From Phorcus lineatus (lineage: Eukaryota > Mollusca > Gastropoda > Trochida > Trochidae), in NCBI GenBank assembly GCA_921293015.1, contig OV121093.1:23012622-23076621 (forward strand): DNA of 64,000 bases. The letters run 5' to 3'. The notes under the pieces were generated by a model that ran no database searches, had not been told where the DNA came from, and saw nothing but the letters and a program-made list of their open reading frames with translations. Positions 1-8,545 of this stretch are shown one piece after another. Made by a program: the position numbers and the translations under genes. The first letter of the stretch is position 1. Every line of letters starts with the position of its first letter.

Positions 1-227
1 GTTCGATGAACGCTATCGAGGGAAACGCATCAATATCTGTGACCTACAGTTGTTACGCCGCTAATGGCTGAAATATTGCCCCAGCGGCGTTAAACAATAG
101 CTCACTGTGCTCACACACACAATATAATAATGATCTTACTTTGAATGAACTTATAAGTTCAGTAATTCATAAACGTGTGCCACTGTTCAATACACTTGTT
201 AGTTTTCATAATATAAGCATGCTCATT
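1..227. repeat. Left copy of a recently duplicated segment
   Basis: This stretch reappears almost base for base at 36593-36710 and 37478-37605. It holds one SINE-tail unit (about 50-116, GCGGCGTTAAAC followed by AGCTCACT) and then about 115 bp of unique flank containing AATATAATAATGATCTTAC. Only a handful of differences are visible across the shared part. The right-hand copy has eight more tail units and a long CT tract between the two shared blocks. Similarity stops at about 227. The window edge cuts the left end, so the true extent is unknown. Confidence 0.85.
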
Positions 228-489
228 CTTGAGATGACTTTGGGTTTCTTGAATGCGTTAACCAGGCTTCTACATCTGTAACCTTCACGAAAGCTTGGAA
301 GCCTAAGGGCCGCGTGAGAAAGAGCCTCAGGTTTCCTGGTTTTAACAATTTACAATTTGATAATTAAACTACTTGGATATCAAGCCTATTTAATCTAACA
401 GCTACTATCTAGAAAGTCATAACAAATTTGTCTGCTGATCAAGGACTTCAGAGGACCCATTTATGACTCACTACACTACGTGAAAAAAT
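228..489. other. No supported feature
   Basis: I see no gene, RNA or repeat structure here. The sequence diverges from the 37.6-kb copy of the preceding segment exactly where this stretch begins. Confidence 0.5.
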
Positions 490-621
490 GATATTTAAAA
501 TCTTGTAAATATCTATTAAAATACTTATTTACAAGATATCTACAAAGATTAAAATACTTATTTACAAAAAATTAAATATATTAAATTTCATCTTTACAAG
601 ATATTTACAAGATATTTAATC
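490..621. repeat. AT-rich imperfect inverted repeat
   Basis: The left arm at 490-513 is the near reverse complement of the right arm at 600-621; both are built from the word TTTACAAGATATTT. Two further direct copies of AAAATACTTATTTACAA lie between them. It could be a small hairpin MITE, but low complexity makes chance plausible. No target duplication was recognised. Confidence 0.4.
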
Positions 622-795
622 ACTTTGTAAATGTTTTAATATCCATTGAAATAAATATGTCAAGAACTATTCCACTATCAATTTGATAAGTCTAAATTTC
701 GCTGCATATTGACCGTCTATGTATCAAATCAACATATTCATATTCAAACCTTTTTTTAACAGTCTTGCAATTATATAAAGTTAGTATTGTATATG

Positions 796-1413
796 GTGAT
801 CGGAAAAAAAGTAACAGGAAAAAAAGTAACGGAAAAAAAGTAACAGATTTTGCTAGGGAAAAAAGTAACAGGAAAAAAAGTAACAGTTTTTTTGTTTTTT
901 TATTTGATAAGTTTAACAAAATATGACATAATGTACTAACAGTTCACATTACAGTGCACATTATATATCATAGATGATGAAACCAGTATATCTAAGCTTG
1001 TTAAAAATAGTTGATTAGCTTTCCTGATCAAAGGGGTTAGGTTTTGAAGGTAATTAATAAGTAAATGAGTGAGGCCAGTGTGATGGTAAATGAGTGAGGC
1101 CAGTCCTAATGATCAATTAAGGGAGAAGTATTATGTCGAAATAGTTGAGCAGGTGAGAAGGGAACAGTTAATACCAATGTAATTATGTTGTTATAGGTAA
1201 CAAGTGTACCTTTGATGTTAAATGTGATGTTATTATGATTCTTAAACTTGGTTTTCATAATCCTTTTTAATGACAAGATTATCAACAATTATCCTAATAT
1301 AATTCAAAGTCAATTTCCTACTCTAAGTATTTCTTTATATAAAAAGTGTTACTTTTTTTCCTGTTACTTTTTTCCCGTTACTTTTTTTCCTGTTACTTTT
1401 TTTCCTACATTCC
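796..1413. mobile_element. 618-bp non-autonomous DNA element with iterated inverted ends
   Basis: The left end carries five copies of GGAAAAAAAGTAACA (802-816, 817-830, 831-845, 857-870, 871-885). The right end carries four copies of its reverse complement (1347-1361, 1362-1375, 1376-1390, 1391-1405). The element is flanked by the 7-bp direct repeat GTATATG (789-795 and 1414-1420), and 7 of 8 bases match if extended by one, as expected for an 8-bp target duplication (hAT-like or similar). No transposase is encoded: the open frame over 692-919 is a lysine/phenylalanine-rich translation of the repeat. Family unknown to me. Confidence 0.65.
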
Positions 1414-1599
1414 GTATATGTCTAGTGGATTTCCAAAAAATCACTATTGGCCAAATTTGAAGTAAATCTGAATTAGTTTAAAGCTGTTCAGTGCTATTAA
1501 CATAACCCTTTTCGAAAATTTTAAAATGTCTTACCTGATACAGAGAAATGTATAATCCATACTTGAAACTTTATCAATGTATGCTACAACGTTTTCCAT

Positions 1600-1800
1600 C
1601 CTGCACTGATCACAGTGTTAATCTGACAGCTTGGCGTAAGAACGAGAGATTGACATTGAGTCATTCATGACAACTAGTCATGAATGGGCACCGATTATCC
1701 CACTGTGACTGGTGTATGGCTAAAACAACATACATAGATCTCGGAATGGTCCAAGTTGTTTTTACAGATTGAGGCCGTTTTGTATTGATCAAGTACATTT
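1600..1800 (+). repeat. Dispersed repeat, copy A (partner at 51810-52000)
   Basis: Shared words with 51810-52000 occur in the same order: TTAATCTGACAGC, then TTGACA-TGAG-CATTCAT, then CATGAATGGGCAC, then GGCTAAAACAACA. Both copies are in the same orientation. There is no ORF; the family is not recognised. The boundaries are approximate. Confidence 0.6.
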
Positions 1801-2329
1801 GTTAAGAGAAAAAAAATCTTAGCCAAAGTTTAAAATATTAGTATGCATGAGATTTTTTATGTTCCTGTCCCATATATAATTGTCCCATATTTCCTTAATA
1901 ACATGATAATAATTCCCTTATAGACCAGCTTAAGCCTTAATATACAAAATACCAATGCTATGTACTAAATAACTAACATTTGAAACTAATGATGTTCCTA
2001 ACTCAAATCTTATATTTTCAGTAATGGTTCTACATCACAAGGGCTTCTACGGAGGTCCTGTTTTGAAATTTCAATCCGTTTTGACTCATTCAATCTATGG
2101 ATAAATGTCTTTAACTGAAATACGAAAATCCAACAGTATAATTGTTCTATTTATCAAATGTAAATACGTTTTGTCAAAGGAAGATTCCAACTGATAAATG
2201 TTCGTCCCTAATTGCTATTTCCATTAATTTTCTCAAAGATATATCAACTATCGTTTTGAAACTAATATATAATAATTAAAGGTATAATAACCTGCACTTT
2301 GAGTGAGTGAAATGTTGACAGACACAGAC
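1801..2329. other. No supported feature
   Basis: AT-rich sequence with no long frame. A splice-acceptor-like TTTTCAG precedes a short open stretch at about 2023-2105, but nothing else supports an exon. Confidence 0.4.
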
Positions 2330-2394
2330 TCACGAATTTGCTTGTGATACATGCGCAGAGGCCATGATAATCTTCTCTGTATTGTTCCACTTTA
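2330..2394 (-). pseudogene. U6 spliceosomal snRNA pseudogene
   Basis: On the minus strand this stretch follows the core of U6 snRNA: GGAACAATACAGAGAAGA, then the segment ending in GCGCATG, then CAAATTCGTGA. The ACAGAGA box that pairs with the 5' splice site is intact. The AGC triad that follows in functional U6 reads ATC here, which would be expected to abolish catalysis. The 5' stem-loop and the 3' uridine-rich end are missing, and no Pol III terminator sits in place. The match ends sharply at both sides, as in retrotransposed or fragmented snRNA copies. The family match is seen directly by comparison with the well-known U6 sequence; loss of function is inferred. Confidence 0.85.
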
Positions 2395-3656
2395 AGAACA
2401 TTTACATCGTTAATGTGATTCCTAATCAAGATTTAACTCTGTCTGGTTGTATATTCTTTATTGAACGAGATTTGAGAATGGGGGATGTTTGTTGAAGGAG
2501 TGACAGATTAAGACACCTGGCTAATGCCATATTTTACAACCACTTTCATTACATAATTGCTCTTTGATTCTTATGGTCTCAAAACTAATTAGAGGAAAGG
2601 CTAATTATTTGGCTCCAGTCAGCCTACTGGGTCGTAACACAGGTGCACGGATGTACCTGTCTCGAATTATGTCAGGCAATCAACAGTTCAGGAGAGGACT
2701 CATGTGACATGACTCGGAGACAATATATTAGCTTAAACCCTTTCCTTATTTGTCAGAACTTATCTCTGTTCTGAAAAAGAGAAAACGTCTATTATGTGAA
2801 TTATGACTCTTTCTTGCGTGTTGGACAATATTCAAGTATCCCTCTGGTGAGTAATGTCATACCTTTTGGGGGATTTTTACCATATTAATGTTACAAAGTA
2901 GGTTAGATCCACTTGTGGAATGGTAGGATTTACTGATGTCTTTTATAGTAGGTTTTAACTTATTAACGTGGGTCTGATATTCATTCAATACTAAACCAGG
3001 ATAAAATGTTATCCATAATTTTGTAAAATAAATGACATGATATAACATGCTAGTTTGGTTTGGTAATACAATTAGCGCTCATTTAGCAAGTGTGTTGCAT
3101 ATAAATATTAATATGTACACTTTAGGTATTGTGAGACATTGAATAAATTACATGTGTATGTCACATTTAAAAGGGAAACATTAGAAGTGGGCCTTCTATT
3201 ATGTTACACATTGGGCAAAATTAAATTTCAAGGTACAAACAGATAAATAAACATGAATAATAAAATTACCTCAAATTACATCTATACAACCTTACATTTT
3301 GGTTAAAATGAATCAACATAACTATATTTAGGACCGCGACTATATTTACAACATAAAATATAACATAAAACAAATTTCATTCTAAATACGGTCTGTACAA
3401 TCACGTCATGTCATGTCTGGTTTAAATCTATAACAAGTTGGCACCAATTTTTATTACTTTTAGAAACAGCTATTGTGACATAAATACACTTATTCCTTAC
3501 TATTGTTTGCTTCGGGTCAAAAAGCACCAAAAGAAACCATACCATGACGACCCGAGTCAAAATCGCGCCAATTACTAAAAGAATAAATGATGGAGGTTTG
3601 TATCTATACACGAATTATGTGTTATTTATGTGTAATTAACAAGGTTAAAAGACATG
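2395..3656. other. No supported gene
   Basis: About 1.26 kb of AT-rich DNA. The small open frames at 2857-3048 and 3411-3611 show no recognisable motif and look random. Confidence 0.5.
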
Positions 3657-3706
3657 GTACGGCTGAAATATTGCCCAAGCGGCCTTAAACAATAACTCAC
3701 TCACCC
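3657..3706 (+). repeat. SINE 3'-tail fragment
   Basis: Contains GGCTGAAATATTGCCCAAGC, then CGGCCTTAAACAATAACTC, then ACTCAC. It is the same tail unit as at 50-116 and in the array at 36640-37247. Only the tail is present; the tRNA head and body are missing. Confidence 0.75.
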
Positions 3707-4469
3707 ATTAAAAGACATGGTTGAAGTTATATATGTTGTTTAAGCCAGGCTACTTAGATATTAGTCATATGTAAACAACAAGAAGTAATGTTTTCTTTAA
3801 CAAAGCTACTGAAATCTTTGACTAACGTAAACATTATGAAGTTGTGTTGAATCAACAAAGCTTTTGAGTTCATGAACTCAATTGATCTGCCTTCATCAAT
3901 TACCACTGTATTTATGTGTTGACACTTTTAACTCAAAAAGTATTGCGATGTTGTCACCCAGATAGAGCGATAAAAATATCTATAAACAATTGAAAATCAA
4001 GTATTAAATTTGTATAATTGATAAATGGAAATCGTTGTGGTATACCCTTTGGAGCGTTATGGAACAGTTTTGGTTTTGGCACGTTTTGACCCGTTTCCTG
4101 TTTTTTTATAGTTTCAATTTGCAAAGTCTTCATGTTTCAAATACATCTCATCTGATTAAAGTGATTAACATAAATGTTTATTAAAATTATATTCAACTTT
4201 ACATACGAATTTCATATATATTCAGCTTATCATTTTATAGTACTTTAATCCATATGTACTTTTATACTTTATCCTATGTATTTATTTTGCAAAATGACTT
4301 ATTGATTGATTATATTTCAATGTTCTGTATTACTTGCATTGGTAATGACCTTTTGGCGTTTGTAAAAACAGATTAGCACTCAATTTTCTGCAATCATTGC
4401 GTTTGTTGTAATTATAATGAACTGTTGTTTCTGTATATTGTATATTGTAAAATCACCATGACATGTATC
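3707..4469. other. No supported feature
   Basis: AT-rich sequence, no recognisable coding or RNA gene. The part after about 4250 may be LINE 3' UTR belonging to the tail that follows, but I cannot delimit it. Confidence 0.4.
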
Positions 4470-4557
4470 ATATTTGTATCTTGAAACGGTATTCACATAA
4501 GCCTATGGCTTGTTTACCAATCCAATTCATCTTTTTGAAATAAATATGTTTAAACCA
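4470..4557 (+). mobile_element. 3' end of a CR1/L2-like LINE (5'-truncated fragment)
   Basis: The segment holds CATAAGCCTATGGCTTGTT, then CCAATCC, and ends in GAAATAAATATGTTTAAA. The same words in the same order form the 3' end of the LINE on the minus strand at 39065-41480, and a variant ends the LINE at 5105. This is therefore a solo 3' tail in the opposite orientation, presumably a heavily 5'-truncated insertion. Confidence 0.65.
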
Positions 4558-4609
4558 TGTATTTATAAATTGTTGTTCTTAGAATCTTTTATCGACAATT
4601 AGTCTCTCA

Positions 4610-4722
4610 TAACCCTATTTTATATTTTTGGGTGGCTCATGTATTTTAAGAATGTATAATTGTTTAGATATTTTTATATATATAAGAGGTGAGACTGAAT
4701 AAACTATCTGTCTGTCTGTCTA
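4610..4722 (+). repeat. Possible LINE 3' tail ending in (CTGT)n
   Basis: Ends with GAGACTGAATAAACTATC followed by a short TGTCTGTC repeat. An AATAAA next to a tetranucleotide tail is a common form of CR1-like LINE 3' ends. There is no coding sequence, so the assignment is tentative. Confidence 0.4.
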
Positions 4723-5104
4723 CGAAGTAAAAGATCATCAGTATGGCTAGCTACCGGGAAATAGACAGTTGACCAATTTGTTTATTTAATGTTAAATGAC
4801 AATGTATTTATATCTCTTCTGCCATGTTAATCAAAAGTTTAATAGACGTAAAAGGTCCAACATTAACATGTAGTTATCACTTGTATAATAAACATTTTTG
4901 CGACTCTGTCATGCATCACGCCATTTTAACAATGTATATGTTTTTATCTTATATTGTTTTAGATTATCAATGATATCCGTGTCTCATAAGCCTTTTAAGG
5001 CTGGATGTTGTTTTTTAAAAGTGATTTTGTATGTAATGTAACCTCACTGTGCCCCCTGACTCAGTTTCAGGGGTAATGCAGCCATCCGTAGTTTACTAGG
5101 TAAC
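4723..5104. other. No supported feature
   Basis: AT-rich spacer between LINE tails; nothing recognised. Confidence 0.5.
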
Positions 5105-5239
5105 AATGATTTAAACAGTATTTTATTTCCATAAAACATGTAATACACAACATTCTATATATACAAAAAGGAAAAAGGATTAGCAAACAGGCTAATGCAG
5201 CCTATATAAATGCTTCTCCTTATACAAACATAACAAATA

Positions 5240-5835
5240 AGGTTATAAACATGCTTGAATATACATTTTTCAAAAACTTTGGCTAAACAAGAAGTTAAAG
5301 CAACTGGTCTGTAATTATTACAATCATGAATACACCCTTTTTTATGAATCGGTACAACTGCCGAATACTTCCAAATATCGGGGAATTGTGATAACTTCAG
5401 TGATAGATTGAATAACTTTGTAATGGGCCTATGAAGAGACCGGGCTAGAATCTTAAGTAGTTTATTACTAATATTATCTGGGCCCTTAGCTTTTTTAGTA
5501 TTCAACGAGCGCAAGATATCACAGACTTCACTTTCAGTTAACAACAAATTATCTAATGTATTTTCACGGTAATTAGGAAGAGGTGGTTGCATATCAGGTT
5601 CATCAACTTGGGCTTGATCTATGAAGTAATCATTAAATACATCTGCTATATCGTCTGCATTTTCAGAAACAATACCATTATGAGTGATAGGTGGAAACGA
5701 GTTCGAGTTTCTGTTTTTTTTAATGTGCTTATTGACTAGACGCCACCACGATTTTGTTCCCATATCAGTGTTGATTATATCATCCAGTTTTAAATCATAT
5801 TGACGTTTTGCTTTTCTAACTTCAGAAATTACTTT
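5240..5835 (-). pseudogene. Reverse transcriptase fragment of the LINE (fingers only)
   Basis: The frame (open to 5763 and readable upstream to 5835) contains the linker with KSWWRLV, the NDYF motif, KKAKGPDNIS and WKYSAVVPIHKKG followed by NNYRPVALTS, which are the early RT blocks of the jockey/CR1/L2 group. Similarity stops after FEKCIFKHVYN (about 5240). The blocks with the catalytic aspartates, including YADD, are absent. What follows is noncoding and matches the LINE 3' UTR rather than RT, so this is a deletion inside the element. It cannot encode an active polymerase. Confidence 0.85.
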
Positions 5836-6660
5836 ACTTCCTAGCTACTTTGAAGCGATCCCAAGAATAAGTATTATTTTTCTTTTTGGCAACCTTGTGC
5901 AGACGATTTCTCTTCCTCATTAATTTGCGCAGATATCCGTTCATCCATATACAATCTCGAGGTCTTATAACAACCTCCTTATTTGGAATATAGTCATTGA
6001 TTAAACTGCTGAGCGTGTTTGTAAACGCGTTAGCAGACCTATTCATATCATCATCTAACATGGAGTCCCAGTCAGTAATTGATATAATATTATTAAGCCC
6101 CCCATAATCTGCATGATTATAGTCATAGATTGTTCTCTTAAATGCATTTGTAGAATGTTTCCCAAGTTTTAATGTAACAAAAATTGGACAATGGTCGCTG
6201 CAAATTGGAGTAAGGACGCCCGAGTCATGTACGGTATTAAATGAGGAAGTAAGTATAATATCTAACAAAGTGCTAGAGTCCTGTGTCACTCTTGTAGGTT
6301 CATTAATAATCTGAACTAGGTCATACATGATTTGGAGATAATGTATCTTATTATTACTTGAACTGAGCATATTGGCATTGAAATCACCTAGAATGAACAA
6401 TCTAATATTTCTATTGACAACCATTGAAAACGAGTTTTCAATCATATCCCAATAACGATTGCTTAAATCAGCTCTGTAGAAAGTTCCAATAAGAAATTTA
6501 TTGTTATTTGTATTAACTTCAACCCAAATAGCTTCCAAGTCAGGAACGTCAAGATCTGTAGCAAGATTAAAATATAATTTATCCTTAAGATATATTGCAA
6601 CACCTCCTCCCCTTGAAGGTCTATCTTTACGGAGTGGCGGGAGATAACCAGGTAATAATA
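5834..6660 (-). pseudogene. AP-type endonuclease fragment of the LINE
   Basis: This is the C-terminal two-thirds of an exonuclease/endonuclease/phosphatase (EEP) domain that nicks target DNA for reverse transcription. In the frame opening at 6757 the motifs are: the glycine-rich RPSRGGGVAIY (about residues 46-56), GDFNAN (124-129, Asp and Asn active-site residues) and SDHCPI (187-192, the catalytic Asp-His pair). The preceding ~33 codons are out-of-frame leader, not EEP sequence. The N-terminal part of the fold, with the first Asn/Glu metal-binding residues, has been deleted. The frame stops at 5834 because of one extra base; translation in the next frame continues smoothly into the RT linker. 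Confidence 0.85.
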
Positions 6661-6855
6661 TGGACCTGGATTTTGATGAACATCCCCGCAGCATAGTAGA
6701 AGCAATGATATCATCAAAAAGTAACGAACACTCAAACATTTGCATAAAACTATACAAAAACAGGTAAAACTATCAAAACGGCGACTATTTCGTCTAGAAG
6801 TAACAGCAGCAAACAGCCCAACTGCCCTCCTATACTGAGTTATGTCAACCCCCAT
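6661..6855 (-). pseudogene. LINE ORF N-terminus with 2A-like motif
   Basis: The 65 codons from ATG at 6855 end in a leucine-rich stretch followed by GDVHQNPGP (6687-6661). This matches the C-terminal NPGP core of 2A ribosome-skipping peptides; the usual glutamate before X-N-P-G-P is His here. Such 2A-like leaders are known at the N-termini of APE-type non-LTR elements (CR1, L2, Crack) in invertebrates, where they separate a short leader from the polyprotein. Directly after NPGP the reading frame no longer matches the endonuclease: the codons for the following PGY-containing segment are in another frame, which marks the deletion junction. Activity of this variant is not known. Confidence 0.7.
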
Positions 6856-6860
6856 CGATA

Positions 6861-8482
6861 TGTTTTACCAAAAGTATGTAGCAGGGGGCAGTGGACAAAG
6901 TATAGCCGCTCAATAATGGAACAGATATAATATCATTTCCTTGCATAAAATATATCAAAATATATAACTTACGTTTGCCTTTTTATTGTTATTGCTAGGA
7001 CATGCTTTCTAGGTCACGTTGATGTAGTTATTGATGTTTCGCGGAAAAATCTTTAAGGAATGAATTATGGTTGGTTTTCTTCGCTGTAGACATTAAAAGG
7101 CATGGTTAACTGATGTCTTGCAGATATTGTTTTCATCTGTGTCGATCTTTTAACGCTTGTATCGAAGTAGGTCATTCTCAAAATGATTCTTGTGTTTCTT
7201 TATCTTATCAAACTGAAGCCAGAAGCCAGTTCAACAATTGGGAGGGAGAATTTTTATTTTTAATATTCACAGACTGAACTTGAACTCACATGATTCAACA
7301 GGAATAATAACTGAAATAAGTGATGTTTTATTGTGTTAAATCAGAAGATTTTTCAATACTTAGAAAATATCTAGAAATAATTACCTACCTGTCTCGAAAA
7401 CACTGTAAATGCCAAATCGATGACTTACCTGTAATAGAAATTATTATAATATATGTGATATGTCATTAATGAAGCAATCAAAATACATCATGGATCATTT
7501 AAGCGTTATTTACAAATAACTTGTATGATATGAATTAGAAATGCCGATAGCAACGTAAATTTTGATATAATGCAACTTTACATTCATATAAACTTTTGCA
7601 TTTAAGTCTTCAATCGGAAAATTGTAATGTCTTAAGAAAACAAGAGTTTTCTTTTGATTAACACCGAATCCTCTAAATAGTGTTTAAGACTTCAAGGTGA
7701 GATGTTATTTGATTGCTTTGAAATATATGACCTCATCTGAACGATCAAGAAAAAAATTCAAAAATGGATAGCCAATCATTTGATCAAGCAAAACCTAATG
7801 GTTGAGATTCAAGATCAGAAAATGCACCTTCTCTCAAAGTCAAGATGAAAAGGTTTTGCAAATACAAATAATTCGTAATTGTCCTTGGAGGGGGGATACG
7901 AATATCAATTATCAAGGAATGAATAAACAGCACATGTTAGAAAGAAATGATCAAATCAATGCAAATCGAGATTTTTTTCTTTTTCTTATTATATTAGGTT
8001 CATGTAGTTATTTAGAAACAAAACAAATTAACATAAAAAACGAAATGGATGATACATATGATATTCAATGATGCAAATATGCAAATTTCCTGATTTCGGT
8101 CACATGAATTAGTATTTGTATTTTGTCCTGTTCAGACATTCTCATTAAGTTTGGAGTTTGAATGTTTACATGTTCTTTTACGTTTTCTGAAAGTATTGCA
8201 AACATAATTATAAGGTAAGTATATTGTACAAGTTCTTTTAATCTTATGATAATTCAATCTAGTTTATGGATTTTCTGTTTCATTGTAAACATAATGAACA
8301 CAATTTTCGTTATTTCAATTCATAATTGATCCAAATATATAACTATCTAATGTGCTTTATTTCTATAACACACTGAATTTAGTTCGTATATCAGCTATCG
8401 ACCTTTTGGAAAAGTTGCTTTGTATAATGAAACACAGACTTAACGTTAAGAGGGAAGAAACGGAAGACATGCCAAGCCTGAC
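6861..8482. other. No supported gene
   Basis: AT-rich sequence. The frame at 7802-8071 has no recognisable motif and a composition like its surroundings. Confidence 0.5.
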
Positions 8483-8545
8483 TATAAAGTAATGAATATA
8501 TATCGGCAAGTGATGCCTCAAGAAACACTGCGACAGTTCGCAATG
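8483..8545 (+). repeat. Dispersed repeat fragment (partner at 17237-17308)
   Basis: Shares with 17237-17308 the ordered words TATAAAGTAAT, GTGATGCCTC or CTGATGCCTC, GAAAC, and GCGACAGTT-GCAAT. The orientation is the same. No function is apparent. Confidence 0.6.

Larger units (their letters stand above)
5105..6860 (-). mobile_element. Internally deleted CR1/L2-like non-LTR retrotransposon
   Basis: Read on the minus strand, the order is: N-terminal leader with a 2A-like motif (6855-6661), the C-terminal part of an AP-type endonuclease (6660-5834), a linker and the first part of the reverse transcriptase (about 5835-5240), and then a 3' UTR whose last bases (GGAAATAAAATACTGTTTAA, ending near 5110) match the end of the 39-kb LINE. 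Two blocks of a normal element are missing: the N-terminal endonuclease, and everything in the RT from the fingers/palm onward. There is also a one-base frameshift at about 5835. Both ends survive, which is unlike ordinary 5' truncation. Confidence 0.85.

Noticed and set aside
692..919. 75-codon Phe/Leu-rich membrane protein
   Set aside because: It is the reverse translation of the GGAAAAAAAGTAACA repeats.
2023..2105. Possible short exon after TTTTCAG
   Set aside because: Open for only about 28 codons, with no partner exon and no recognisable domain.
7802..8071. 89-codon frame as a host gene
   Set aside because: AT-rich random composition with no motif or conserved context.
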